Below, in pieces: positions 38,813 through 48,608 of a stretch of DNA of 64,000 bases (the stretch's first letter is position 1; each line of letters starts with the position of its first letter). The position numbers and the translations under genes are program-made. A model generated the notes under the pieces. That model worked only from the letters and a program-made list of their open reading frames with translations, did no database searches and was not told the DNA's origin. The DNA is from Pedobacter planticolens (GTDB taxonomy: Bacteria > Bacteroidota > Bacteroidia > Sphingobacteriales > Sphingobacteriaceae), in the NCBI RefSeq assembly GCF_014172375.1, contig NZ_WNXD01000002.1:372001-436000 (forward strand). The letters are read 5' to 3'.

Positions 38813-38905
38813 TTTAAGCCGCAGATGCGCTGATTTGTCATCCTGAGCTCAGCCTGCACTGAGCTTGCCGAAGTGCCGAAGAGAATCTGTTAATCTGCGG
38901 CTAAA
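38813..38905. repeat. Composite inverted repeat enclosing a CTGAGC element
   Basis: Arms TTTAAGCCGCAGAT (38813-38826) and ATCTGCGGCTAAA (38893-38905) pair over 13 bp with one bulge. The inside contains GTCATCCTGAGC, an inner palindrome GCTCAG/CTGAGC and two direct copies of TGCCGAAG. It is clearly related to the dispersed repeats at 9052 and 21773. The surrounding 415-base gap (38618-39032) holds nothing else apart from the promoter of copy B. Confidence 0.75.
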
Positions 38906-39032
38906 CAATATAGGGCAAAAAACCATCACGTTATGCTTTGCATGCCTAAACATCGTAATGTATTGAAAAGTAAATCGCAATCCTTTTCACCGTATTAATA
39001 TTCTCTTATGAAAGCTATCAATACTAAGAGTA

Positions 39033-40088
39033 TTACAAAAACTGAACACATACTGGGCTATGCAAAGCATATCCAATCCCAGTATCGTTAATTGTACCTA
39101 AGTTTTTATCTATCTCAAATACGCGAAGGTCATTACTATGTTGATGTGCAATAATCATAAAATCACCAGAAGGGGAAATAGCAAAATTTCTTGGCCCCAA
39201 ACCATTAGTAGCACTTCTTTGTAATAGTTCGGCTTTTCCAGTAAGTATATCTACCTTAAAAATGATAATTTGATTAGCATCACCTCGATTAGATATGTAT
39301 AAAAACTTACCGCCTGTACCAAAATGCAAGTCAGCCGCACTATTTTCACCTTGATAATCATCTGGCATTAGCTTTAGCACTTGTATAGGTTTTAAATTCC
39401 CATTTTCCCAACTTAGTACATGCAAGCTTGCATCAAGTTCGCCTACAACATACACATATTTTCCATTTTCCGAAAAGCGCAAATGTCTGGGACCAGCACC
39501 TACTGATAGGTCGAAAATTGAAAAAGGAGTATCATCTAATGGTTTAGCAAGGTTATTAGGTTGATAACGGTAGACGGTAATAGTATCTTGCCCAAGATTA
39601 GTTACGAGTAAGAAATCTTCATTTGGTGATAATACAGTAGCGTGTATATGAGTCTTTGGATGCAATTGATCTAAAGAATCTCTCTTATGACTAATCACCT
39701 GAACTGGGTACCCAAGCGCACCATTCTTGTTAATTGATGCACAGCATAAAGTACCATCTGTATAATTAGCGGCAAATACATGTTTGGCTTTGCTATCTAT
39801 ACTAATGTAACATGGATCTGAGCCTTCTGCACTTATTTGATTTACATTCTTAAATTCAGCCGTAGCCAAGTTTAATTGTATAGCGCTAAGCTTATCTTTA
39901 GTTGTATGATTTTCATTAACTGTATATATCACTGAACTATCGGGAGAAAACACTAAATAAGATGGATTAGGCACATGGTGTGAACCTAACAATTCAAACA
40001 GTTTATTGAAGTTGTCAAACTCAAGTAAATGAAGAGCTTCTTTATGATTATCATCGGAATAACATCCTATTAAAAGCTTTAATCTCAT
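39033..40088 (-). CDS. Lactonase family beta-propeller protein (Pgl-like)
   Basis: A 351-residue seven-bladed propeller of the 6-phosphogluconolactonase (YbhE) family: YSDDNHKEAL, GSDPCYISID, AGPRHLRFSENGKYVYV, TNGLGPRNFAISPSGDF. No signal peptide, so cytoplasmic. In characterised members the reaction is hydrolysis of 6-phosphogluconolactone; inside a polysaccharide locus it may act on another sugar lactone or merely be a passenger. ATG is 11 bases after the epimerase stop, so it ends the long operon. Confidence 0.85.
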   Translation of the reverse strand: MRLKLLIGCYSDDNHKEALHLLEFDNFNKLFELLGSHHVPNPSYLVFSPDSSVIYTVNENHTTKDKLSAIQLNLATAEFKNVNQISAEGSDPCYISIDSKAKHVFAANYTDGTLCCASINKNGALGYPVQVISHKRDSLDQLHPKTHIHATVLSPNEDFLLVTNLGQDTITVYRYQPNNLAKPLDDTPFSIFDLSVGAGPRHLRFSENGKYVYVVGELDASLHVLSWENGNLKPIQVLKLMPDDYQGENSAADLHFGTGGKFLYISNRGDANQIIIFKVDILTGKAELLQRSATNGLGPRNFAISPSGDFMIIAHQHSNDLRVFEIDKNLGTINDTGIGYALHSPVCVQFL

Positions 40089-40099
40089 CTTAACAAAAT

Positions 40100-41167
40100 T
40101 TATTTCCGCAATCTTTCACTCATACTTTCATGTATCTGAGAAAGTGTAGTTGTTAGATCAAAAGTCCAATTCCAATTAGGATAATGTGTTTTGAATTTTG
40201 AAAGATCACTTACATACCAAATATGATCACCGATTCTATTATCATCAGTATAGCTATATTGCATTTTATTACCAGAAATTTTCTCGCATAACTTAATAGC
40301 TTCTATCATTGAGCAGTTTGCATAACGCCCACCACCAGCATTATAAACCTCACCAGCTCTTGGACTTTGATAAAAATGCCAAAACATATTTACCAAATCA
40401 TAACTGTGTATATTATCTCTAACTTGCTTCCCCTTATATCCAAAAATGGTATAGTGATTATTCGTAATTGCACATTTCATTAAATAAGACAAAAACCCAT
40501 GCAATTGTGCACCAGAGTGATTAGGGCCTGTTAAACATCCACCTCTAAATATTCCTGTCTTCATTCCAAAATATCTACCATACTCTTGTACTAATACATC
40601 AGCAGCAACTTTAGAGGCTCCAAATAATGAATGTTTAGTATGATCAATACTTAACTGTTCATCAATACCATTTTTAAAATACGGATGGCTTTCATCTATC
40701 TCCCAGCGTGTTTCGGTCTCAATTAATGGTAAAAAATTAGGATTATCTCCATAAACTTTATTGGTTGATGTGAAAATAAATACGGCGTCAGGACAATTTA
40801 ATCTTGTCATCTCTAGCATATTCAAAGTCCCATTTGCGTTGACAGTGAAATCTGTAAATGGTTCTTTTGCAGCCCAATCATGACTAGGTTGTGCGGCAGT
40901 ATGAATAACCATTTTAATGTCAGTGCCATACTCTTGAAATATAGCTGCCAACTCTTCAGGATTTCTAATATCTGCATTATAATGACGATAATTAGTATAA
41001 GTCTCTGATAATCTATTTTTATTCCATTCAGTACTACTCTCAGCGCCAAAAAAATATTGTCTTAAATTATTATCAATACCAATAATTAAATCAAATTTGT
41101 CGGCAAAAAAAGCAACTGATTCACTACCAATAAGTCCTGCCGAGCCAGTAATTAAAGCGATTTCCAT
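40100..41167 (-). CDS. NAD-dependent sugar epimerase, CDP-paratose 2-epimerase-like
   Basis: A 355-residue extended SDR. The nucleotide loop is [13 protein letters not shown], catalytic Tyr is seen in [10 protein letters not shown] (with Thr/Ser) and the [21 protein letters not shown] part is typical of tyvelose epimerase (RfbE) relatives. That enzyme turns CDP-paratose into CDP-tyvelose. The CDP-glucose genes (rfbF, rfbG, rfbH, rfbS) are not in the window, so the substrate may differ. It is 5 bases downstream of the WecG/TagA gene, in the same operon. Confidence 0.87.
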   Translation of the reverse strand: MEIALITGSAGLIGSESVAFFADKFDLIIGIDNNLRQYFFGAESSTEWNKNRLSETYTNYRHYNADIRNPEELAAIFQEYGTDIKMVIHTAAQPSHDWAAKEPFTDFTVNANGTLNMLEMTRLNCPDAVFIFTSTNKVYGDNPNFLPLIETETRWEIDESHPYFKNGIDEQLSIDHTKHSLFGASKVAADVLVQEYGRYFGMKTGIFRGGCLTGPNHSGAQLHGFLSYLMKCAITNNHYTIFGYKGKQVRDNIHSYDLVNMFWHFYQSPRAGEVYNAGGGRYANCSMIEAIKLCEKISGNKMQYSYTDDNRIGDHIWYVSDLSKFKTHYPNWNWTFDLTTTLSQIHESMSERLRK

Positions 41168-41172
41168 AAATT

Positions 41173-41919
41173 TTAATTTTTTAATTTTTGTTTGATAAAT
41201 AGCATGATAAATTTAGAATTGGTGAACAAATATCTCCTCCATAGTCTTTTTGGTTCTTGTACTAACCTAAAAAGCCATTCTAAACCATTTTTTTGCATCC
41301 AAGTTGGTGCTTGAGGTAAGCTGCCTGCGTGAAAATCGAATGCCGCTCCTACTGCCATCATAGCTGCGTTTACTTTCCCCAAATGATCTGATACCCAAAT
41401 TTCTTGTCTTGGACATCCACGCCCCACTAACACCACATGAGCCCCTGACTTATTGATTTTATCAATATCAGCCACATCTTCACTCTCAGTAGCATCTCTA
41501 AATCGATCTGGATGAATTCCTACTATCTTAATCTCAGGAAACCATTCATTAATATTTTTGGAAAAGGCGTCGAGTGTCGATTGTTTACTGCCGTACAGAT
41601 AAATTGACAGCTTTTCCTTATTGGCCTTTTTTAAAACTTCCAGTGTTAAGGTTGGTCCATATACACGGTCTTTTAAAGCTGTATTGTGAAAGCTATTCAT
41701 CACCCATTTAACAGGTTGGCCGTCTGGAACTATTAGGTTTAATTTATTGACTTTTTCTTTTAGAAGTGGGTTATTATAACATTCAATTAGGCCATGAACA
41801 GCTAAGGCAGATACACCGAATGAATTATTCTTTTTCGCATTTTCAATGATTGCGCTCGAGGCTTTATCGTAATCAGTTACCGAATATTTAACACCAAAAA
41901 CATCAACTTTTAAACACAT
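41173..41919 (-). CDS. WecG/TagA/CpsF family glycosyltransferase
   Basis: Transfers a sugar (ManNAc or ManNAcA in known members) to a lipid-linked acceptor, usually the second sugar of the repeat unit. The family pattern is seen as [33 protein letters not shown] and [21 protein letters not shown]. Length 248 is normal. A basic/aromatic C-terminus ([20 protein letters not shown]) may bind the membrane. 154 bases after the beta-helix gene; a near-consensus TAATTTG box lies upstream. Confidence 0.92.
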   Translation of the reverse strand: MCLKVDVFGVKYSVTDYDKASSAIIENAKKNNSFGVSALAVHGLIECYNNPLLKEKVNKLNLIVPDGQPVKWVMNSFHNTALKDRVYGPTLTLEVLKKANKEKLSIYLYGSKQSTLDAFSKNINEWFPEIKIVGIHPDRFRDATESEDVADIDKINKSGAHVVLVGRGCPRQEIWVSDHLGKVNAAMMAVGAAFDFHAGSLPQAPTWMQKNGLEWLFRLVQEPKRLWRRYLFTNSKFIMLFIKQKLKN

Positions 41920-42073
41920 TACGCTAAAATTGTCTCAAAAAACAGGGAAAATCAAATTATTAAATATACAAACTTACACTTGCTCTTTCTGTGTATTTTT
42001 TTACGAAAGTAAGGTTTAAATAGTAGAATTTTCTGTAAAATTTTAAATATACCGACTCGCATAACTACACATC

Positions 42074-43858
42074 TTACCTTTTCCATTTTATTTTGGCAGA
42101 ATCTGTTTGATTGTATCGTATTTTTTGATTTTCAATGTTATAAATCAGATTTCCACCCACAAACATTTCAGAAGATCCCTCATCAAAAAAGATCCCATTA
42201 TTATCAGACCCAACTGCATCCTTAGATTTGAAAATGTTGTAAATTACATTACCCACAATTGAAGTATTGGGTTGTCTCCCTAAAGTATAAATACCGCCAC
42301 CATCTGCCAATAACTTCATTACATCATGAATTTTGTTGTTTTCTATTCTATTACCATAGGTATAACTTGGGCCAAAACCCCATGTCCAACCAGAACTTAT
42401 ACCGGAATAACCAAAATTATAAATTTCATTGTTAATGATATATGAGTTCGTAGCGTTCATAATTGCAATACCTACTGCTGATGGATAAATAATGCCTCCA
42501 TTATAAATCTTACAGTCCTTAATCACATTTTCTGATGGAGATGCAGCTGCTAGCATACCTTGTGTTGGCGCATTCCTTATGTTATAACCCAAAATAACCC
42601 CACCACCTCCTAGGTCATAAAATTCGCACGCATCAATTTGAGTTTGAGTAGCATATTGATCAATTCTTAGGGCATAAGTCCCAAGTTTTGAGAAGGTACA
42701 TTTTTGAAAAATTATGTTTGTGGCATATTGTAGCCAAATGGACTGACCACATTCAACTGAGGTCTGATAACCGGAGAAACCTGTCTTAACATCCATCCAT
42801 GGCAATTTGGTTTTGGCACTTATCAATATTCCTTCTACGTTAATACCCCTTGGAGCTCGATTATGGCTAAATTTTATTCCTGAGAATTTTAGATTCTGAA
42901 CAGGTGAATTAGTCTTTACATCACCTTTTACCATCAAAAGCTGATCGACAATTGGTGTAACAAATTCCATCTGATTAGGGTTTTTGTTTTCTTGTGAAAC
43001 ATACCACAGTTCATTGGTTTTATTATCAAAACACCAATCACCTGCATTTTTTAAGAATTGCTTTGAGTTCTCTATTACATAACGATTGCGATTGGAGAAG
43101 AAGCCCACTGGTAAAACTGATGGTGATTTTAAAAACACCGATTTTTCTAATTCATTAACAGAAGCAATAGTATGCCTGCTACCTTCCCAGCTATGATAAA
43201 TGAGCAATTCTACATTTGCTAAATCAGCAATACCCTCTAAGTCTTTATCGCTATAAACGAAACTACAAAAAGGTAAAAGATCACGTCGTTTCAATTTTTC
43301 TATGGCCTCAAAATTATAACGCCCAAGACTATCTAAAACTTTCCCATATTGCTTTAAAGCACCAACAGTGTATTTCATTGGAGATGTTGAACGCGTTAGC
43401 CTAACCCCATTCGCAAATAATTGATTTATTGGCGGTAAGGAATTATCTATCTTTAACTTCCAAAGATTAGAGCTTCCTTTTATTTTTTGCCAATTTGAGG
43501 CAAGCCTTATACCTCCAGAAATAATAACTTCCTCATTCTGGTAAGCATGGTATTCAATTAAGCAATCTTTAGTACCCCCATCTTTTACAGTAAATAGTAA
43601 GGGTTTATCAATAATATAAACACCCTTTCTCAAATTAACCAAAACCTTAGAATAATTTTCTAGTTTTAAAGATCGAATATATTCCTGTGCACGTATGATT
43701 GTTCTAAAAGGAGATACTTTGTCTCCTTTAGCCAAATCATCTCCTAAAGGCGAGACATATATTTCAATCTCTCTAACTTCCTTAAACACCCATGAAATCA
43801 TTAAGGCGCCTATCATTAAGCTAAAAATTAAAAATATACTTTTGCACTTGCTCATCAT
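42074..43858 (-). CDS. Membrane-anchored or secreted parallel beta-helix protein
   Basis: A 594-residue protein. The N-terminal hydrophobic segment (about 7-24) is a signal anchor or uncleaved signal peptide. After a short pectate-lyase-like N-terminal part (VSPLGDDLAKGDKVSPFRTI, then IIRAQEYI) comes a right-handed beta-helix with repeating Asn-containing turns (IENNKIHDV, IVGNVIYNI, FVGGNLIYNI). Such folds bind or cleave polysaccharide, for example GH141-type and PL families. Catalytic residues cannot be assigned by eye. In this locus it may trim or remodel the capsule. ATG is 3 bases after a GT4 gene stop. Confidence 0.83.
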   Translation of the reverse strand: MMSKCKSIFLIFSLMIGALMISWVFKEVREIEIYVSPLGDDLAKGDKVSPFRTIIRAQEYIRSLKLENYSKVLVNLRKGVYIIDKPLLFTVKDGGTKDCLIEYHAYQNEEVIISGGIRLASNWQKIKGSSNLWKLKIDNSLPPINQLFANGVRLTRSTSPMKYTVGALKQYGKVLDSLGRYNFEAIEKLKRRDLLPFCSFVYSDKDLEGIADLANVELLIYHSWEGSRHTIASVNELEKSVFLKSPSVLPVGFFSNRNRYVIENSKQFLKNAGDWCFDNKTNELWYVSQENKNPNQMEFVTPIVDQLLMVKGDVKTNSPVQNLKFSGIKFSHNRAPRGINVEGILISAKTKLPWMDVKTGFSGYQTSVECGQSIWLQYATNIIFQKCTFSKLGTYALRIDQYATQTQIDACEFYDLGGGGVILGYNIRNAPTQGMLAAASPSENVIKDCKIYNGGIIYPSAVGIAIMNATNSYIINNEIYNFGYSGISSGWTWGFGPSYTYGNRIENNKIHDVMKLLADGGGIYTLGRQPNTSIVGNVIYNIFKSKDAVGSDNNGIFFDEGSSEMFVGGNLIYNIENQKIRYNQTDSAKIKWKR

Positions 43859-43861
43859 AGG

Positions 43862-45040
43862 TTAGGCATTCTTCTTATCGTTCTGTTCTATTGCTTTTTG
43901 ATAGATATCTGTTAAAAATCTATAGTTAAGTTCTGCGGTATAGGTATTGTTGAAATTTAACTTTGTTGTATCTCTTAATGCATTGTATTCTTCAGTATCC
44001 AGCTGTTGGATAAGCTTTATTTTAGATATCAGATCAATTGCATCATTGGCTACAAAATGAAATCCATTTACATGATCTTGGATCATTTCACTCATTGCGC
44101 CTAAATTACTTGCAATAACTGGGGTGGCAACCGAAAATGATTCGATAATTGTTAGTGGCATTCCCTCAAACCAAATAGAGGGAAATATCAATGCCTTGGC
44201 TTTAGACAAATAATTAATAATATCTGTCTTATCCCTAAAGCCTAAATAAGTTACATTATCATTTTGGTTTGAGAGTTTAAGGATTTCGCCTTTCATATCT
44301 CCATCACCTATAATTATTAGTTTAAAGTTATACGAATTGCAACTCTCTATTAATACATCTATTCCTTTCTCTTCTGTCAATCTCCCAATAAAAATAAAGT
44401 AATCTTCTTGCCCTTTAACTGTTGGTAAGGGAGCTTCCATAAAATTGGGTTTAAAAGAAAACTTAGCTCTGTATTTATCCAACGCGGATTGCTCGAAAAT
44501 ATTTTTCGAAAATTTAGACACAAAAATGAACTGAGAAGTTAAACCCCATGTTCCAATCTTGTAATGGAAAAAATTACTTACATAGAGCCAAAATGTTAGC
44601 AACATCGAATTTCTATAAACTTTATCGAGTACAGGTTCAAATGAAAATTTCTTCTTTATACTTTTCAAGTACAGTGAACCCTTATTAAATAGGGTATAAG
44701 ATGGACAGATTAACCTAAAATTTTGAATGGTTATTACAAATGGAATATGTTTGTGTTTTAATGCCCAGAATGCTAATGGAGAACAAGCAAAGAAAAAATT
44801 ATGAATATGGACAACATCTGGCTTTGCTTGAGCGATGATTTTTCTAATTCTGAAATATGATCTTAGATTAAAAGGGTAACTTAAAAATTTGAGTAGCTGT
44901 GATACCTGAGAGCCATTATTATCAAAATAAACAACTTCTACATCTACTTTATTAGCCTTCAATAATTCATATTCATTAGCTACAGTAGTTTCCTCGCCTC
45001 CCTTTTCCTTATATCGATTATGGATAATTAAAACTTTCAT
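43862..45040 (-). CDS. GT4 family glycosyltransferase
   Basis: A 392-residue GT-B enzyme. The N-terminal acceptor domain begins with MKVLIIHNRYKEKGGEETTV, and the donor-binding domain has FIGRLTEEKGIDVLIES, IIGDGDMKGEI and the EX7E motif EGMPLTIIE. Retaining transferase on the cytoplasmic face; sugar unknown. It is 2 bases after the GT2 gene at 45043 and 3 bases before the beta-helix gene. Confidence 0.93.
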   Translation of the reverse strand: MKVLIIHNRYKEKGGEETTVANEYELLKANKVDVEVVYFDNNGSQVSQLLKFLSYPFNLRSYFRIRKIIAQAKPDVVHIHNFFFACSPLAFWALKHKHIPFVITIQNFRLICPSYTLFNKGSLYLKSIKKKFSFEPVLDKVYRNSMLLTFWLYVSNFFHYKIGTWGLTSQFIFVSKFSKNIFEQSALDKYRAKFSFKPNFMEAPLPTVKGQEDYFIFIGRLTEEKGIDVLIESCNSYNFKLIIIGDGDMKGEILKLSNQNDNVTYLGFRDKTDIINYLSKAKALIFPSIWFEGMPLTIIESFSVATPVIASNLGAMSEMIQDHVNGFHFVANDAIDLISKIKLIQQLDTEEYNALRDTTKLNFNNTYTAELNYRFLTDIYQKAIEQNDKKNA

Positions 45041-45042
45041 GA

Positions 45043-45987
45043 TTAAATTTTTCCCTTTTGTTTTAGCTTATACCTGGTCCAATAAATCAGTCTATTGATA
45101 CGGTTTTTCTCTTTCAACGAAAAGAGGTAGTGGTTAAAAAATTGATACGGATAACCAAATATAAGCTTCGCAATACCCACCTTTAATTTTTTGCGAGCAT
45201 ATAGGAAATGATATCGCACATTTACTTTATCTATCAATTTTCTATGTTGCCTTGAGAGCTGGGGGTCATTTTCAAAATGATCAATCACCGACTTATAAGA
45301 GAATAGCATCTCCTCTACATTGTTACTGTAATTATTATTATGTAAGCAATAAACAAATAAATCAGCAGGTATATATTTCACCCTTACTTCTACCTCACCC
45401 TTTAAAATGTTAAGATATGCGGCTAAATCATCACATCCTTTGTATTGATTGGAAGTTTCTAAAAACAAGTTTTTAGGTGGCACAAGATCCTTATTGAATA
45501 TAACCAAGCCTGGGGTAAAAATAAAGGTTGATTGAAAAATGAGGCTTTTGAAAGAAAAAGATGGAGCAAAATGATAAATAGGAATTTCAATTTGTTGGTC
45601 AGCGTACCTGATAGCGCCATTAATGAGATGTACCGCAGTATGATCTGATAACTCATTTTCTAAAACGCTAAAATAGGCATCACGTACATAATCATCTTGA
45701 TCCATTATGGTATAAAAATTATACTTAATATTCTCAAGGCCAATATTTCTAGATTTAGAAACACCAATGTTTTCCGCGTTTCTAATAATCAAAAGATTCA
45801 AATCTAAATAGCGTTTCTTGAATTCAAGAACAATATAATCAGCATCTTCCATCGAATCAATTACAACAATAACCTGTAATTGCAGTTTTTTCTTTGATAG
45901 TTCAAAAGACCTTACTAAGGTACCTATGCAATTAAAAATATAGTTTTCACCTTTGTAATAAGTAATTATAACTGATATTCCACTCAT
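45043..45987 (-). CDS. GT2 family glycosyltransferase
   Basis: A 314-residue GT-A enzyme: SVIITYYKGENYIFNCIGT at the N-terminus, NIGVSKSRNIGLE, and the metal-binding YTIMDQDDY. Inverting transferase, cytoplasmic side. The C-terminal part is basic and aromatic. 27 bases after a GT4-like gene. Confidence 0.92.
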   Translation of the reverse strand: MSGISVIITYYKGENYIFNCIGTLVRSFELSKKKLQLQVIVVIDSMEDADYIVLEFKKRYLDLNLLIIRNAENIGVSKSRNIGLENIKYNFYTIMDQDDYVRDAYFSVLENELSDHTAVHLINGAIRYADQQIEIPIYHFAPSFSFKSLIFQSTFIFTPGLVIFNKDLVPPKNLFLETSNQYKGCDDLAAYLNILKGEVEVRVKYIPADLFVYCLHNNNYSNNVEEMLFSYKSVIDHFENDPQLSRQHRKLIDKVNVRYHFLYARKKLKVGIAKLIFGYPYQFFNHYLFSLKEKNRINRLIYWTRYKLKQKGKI

Positions 45988-46014
45988 TATCTACTTGTTA
46001 AATTCAAATGGCAT

Positions 46015-47289
46015 TTAAAAAATCGATTCGTATATATTCTTTCTTAGTTCTATCGAATTCTCGTACGAAAATCCCTGAACAAGTGTTTCTCTTGCATGAG
46101 CAATCAACTCTTGTGCAAGTGAAGGGTTTTCAATAATCTCAGTTATTCTACTTGCAAATGCTAGTGAAGTATCTCCTATCAAACAATCTTCATCTTTTTT
46201 AAAGCTTAGTCCTTCCACACCTACTGTTGTGGTAACAAAGGGAAGTCCGTGATTAACTGCTTCTATAATCTTCATTCTAATACCACTCCCTATTCTAATG
46301 GGTACAATGAATATACTATTTGCCATAACTGAGAAAAGGTCATCTACAAAGCCCATGAACTTAACCCCATCAAAATTTTCATATTGCTTTACATCTTGTG
46401 CTCCCCATTTCCCTATGATGAGTAATGAAAGATCTTTGTGCTTGGCTTTCAACACTTCCCAACATGTTCCTATAAACCAATTAACACCTTCCCTATTCGG
46501 AAAATGCTCACTTCCACCCAAAAAGATAAGCTTGTTATCGAATTTATAAGTTACAGGTGTCGCGTTTTGGTATTTAATACTTAAAGGTGAGGCCGTTACT
46601 CTAGCAGGAAATATTCTATCAGCTAATAGTTTGCAATCATCTATTGAAACAGTCAAAACCTGATCATATTGTTTAAGCCAAAAAAATTCAAATTCTTCAT
46701 TTTTTCTCTGTAGCCTTGATAAAAGAGGCAGGTCTATTTGTATAATTTCAAGTTCTCTTTTTTCCCTTATAAATCTTAACTCATGATGAACAAAAATTGA
46801 TGGAATATTTTTAGGTAGATATTTAATTAGTGGTAAAAAATCAAAAAACTCAACCTGTATCGCATTTATTTTGTCTATTTCTGTTATTACTTTTTTAACA
46901 TGACCAACAAATGCCTTGTCAAATTCTATTCGCCTTGAACGAAAAAGAGAGGTACTACTAATCACAAACCGATCTGTTTCATTTATCTCTTTGCCAGTAC
47001 TTTCTAACTTATTATATAATCTAGAAAGTACGCTAGGCACTTGTTTTAATGCCTTAATAATCTTAGAAAAACGCTTAGCATAAAAAGGATAAAAAGTAAC
47101 ATCCTCCCATTTAGATTTAAGCACTACAAAGTTTATCAAATCCTCAGCTGTACGTAAAGGAAAAACTATAATGAGATGATAATTTTTGCGAAGAGAATCA
47201 TTCATCTCAAACTGAGAAATATTTCCACCAGAATTTAGTGGATAAGGCATATAAGGTGTAACGATTAGAAGTTTTTTTTTTACATTCAT
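46015..47289 (-). CDS. GT4-like glycosyltransferase
   Basis: A 424-residue GT-B protein: LIVTPYMPYPLNSGGNIS at the N-terminus and GSGIRMKIIEAVNHGLPFV in the donor-binding domain with the conserved Glu. The N-terminal domain is lengthened and basic. Donor and acceptor unknown. 59 bases after the Wzy gene. Confidence 0.88.
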   Translation of the reverse strand: MNVKKKLLIVTPYMPYPLNSGGNISQFEMNDSLRKNYHLIIVFPLRTAEDLINFVVLKSKWEDVTFYPFYAKRFSKIIKALKQVPSVLSRLYNKLESTGKEINETDRFVISSTSLFRSRRIEFDKAFVGHVKKVITEIDKINAIQVEFFDFLPLIKYLPKNIPSIFVHHELRFIREKRELEIIQIDLPLLSRLQRKNEEFEFFWLKQYDQVLTVSIDDCKLLADRIFPARVTASPLSIKYQNATPVTYKFDNKLIFLGGSEHFPNREGVNWFIGTCWEVLKAKHKDLSLLIIGKWGAQDVKQYENFDGVKFMGFVDDLFSVMANSIFIVPIRIGSGIRMKIIEAVNHGLPFVTTTVGVEGLSFKKDEDCLIGDTSLAFASRITEIIENPSLAQELIAHARETLVQGFSYENSIELRKNIYESIF

Positions 47290-47348
47290 TATTGAGTGTA
47301 ATTTATTTTCAAGACGAAAGTATTTAACAGACTTTAATTAATTTCATT

Positions 47349-48608
47349 TTAAACTTTCAGTTCTGCCGAAGGTTTAAAATTATTATTTATAGTTTTTAAA
47401 TTAATAAGGTTAAAGCCTAATAAGGCAAAAGTAAAAATAAACAAAGAGAATTGTTGAAGCCTAATTAAGGTCTCTGTTGCTGACAATGAAAAAAGAAAAA
47501 CCACTAATACAAAATAAAAATTATGGTTACTGCTATCAAGAGCCCTTGCATTATTGTAATTTTTGAAAGCCCTCACTAACATAATAATGAAGATAATACA
47601 AATAAAGTATCCCCCATCTAAAAAGAGTTGAAGAAATGTATTGTGTGCGTGTGAATATCGATCACCAATTTCTCCTTTAACTTCAATAAACAGATTTTCT
47701 GGTGGCCCTCCTGGGTATCCAAAAAAATATTTATAATCAAACGTAAAAAAAATGCTAAGAATATTAGTCCAAGCAAGTGCACGACCTGTTGCATTTGCAA
47801 TCTCATTAACATCATTTCGTTGTACTATGGAGGTAATCAAATCGGTTTTAAATAACATTACTATATAGACTGAGATGATCTCCCAAAACATTGGTAAAAA
47901 CAACATTAAAAAAGAAAGATATATTAAAAATTTTCTCTTCAATCTAAAACAAATATGATAGAAAAATAATGAGAAAATGCTACTAAATATAAATCCCCTC
48001 CTACTGAATACCATTAAAACAAATACTGAAAAAAAGATTGAGAAAAGGTTAATAGTATTCCATTTCTTATTGTAGACAGCATCAAACATAGACAGCAAAA
48101 ACAATATCGAAATGATTAAAGGAGCTTCCACAGTTGTTGTTGTAATTAGACTTTTATCAATCAGATTATAAAATGCTCCAAACTTCAGATTTCCTGTAAT
48201 TAAAAGGTGAGGAATAAAAACGATAAAAATTGATATAAATAGAAATGCATTTCTCATATACTTAATTTCCAATAACTTTCTATTCCTTAAAATCAAGAAG
48301 GAGGATGCAATGTACATCACAATAACAATGATAGAATTAAGTGCTTTCTGGCTTTGTCGAAGATTATAATTCACTAAAAAGTAATAGATACAGATAAAAA
48401 TCACAATTATTGAAGCCGCTTTAATTAACTCGGATCTATAATTCTTGATATTAGCAAATTTTACTATGGAAAGTAGTGCTAGTGGCAACAAACCCGCTAA
48501 GAAAATTATATAATTTTGCGATGTGATTACAAGTTTAATAATCACCAATAAATAAACAAAATACGCTGTAAAAGAAAATGTATATTTAAAATCACTAGTT
48601 TTTTGCAT
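47349..48608 (-). CDS. wzy: O-antigen/capsule polymerase, Wzy/ligase type
   Basis: A 419-residue very hydrophobic protein with about 11-12 predicted helices and a large periplasmic loop near residues 250-335 (FGYPGGPPENLF, GDRYSHAHNTFLQLFLDGG), where the HNTFL pattern is typical of the O-antigen ligase/polymerase (Wzy_C) domain. The only polymerase candidate in the locus, so polymerase is preferred over ligase. Its ATG overlaps the end of the DUF115-like gene by 14 bases. Confidence 0.82.
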   Translation of the reverse strand: MQKTSDFKYTFSFTAYFVYLLVIIKLVITSQNYIIFLAGLLPLALLSIVKFANIKNYRSELIKAASIIVIFICIYYFLVNYNLRQSQKALNSIIVIVMYIASSFLILRNRKLLEIKYMRNAFLFISIFIVFIPHLLITGNLKFGAFYNLIDKSLITTTTVEAPLIISILFLLSMFDAVYNKKWNTINLFSIFFSVFVLMVFSRRGFIFSSIFSLFFYHICFRLKRKFLIYLSFLMLFLPMFWEIISVYIVMLFKTDLITSIVQRNDVNEIANATGRALAWTNILSIFFTFDYKYFFGYPGGPPENLFIEVKGEIGDRYSHAHNTFLQLFLDGGYFICIIFIIMLVRAFKNYNNARALDSSNHNFYFVLVVFLFSLSATETLIRLQQFSLFIFTFALLGFNLINLKTINNNFKPSAELKV

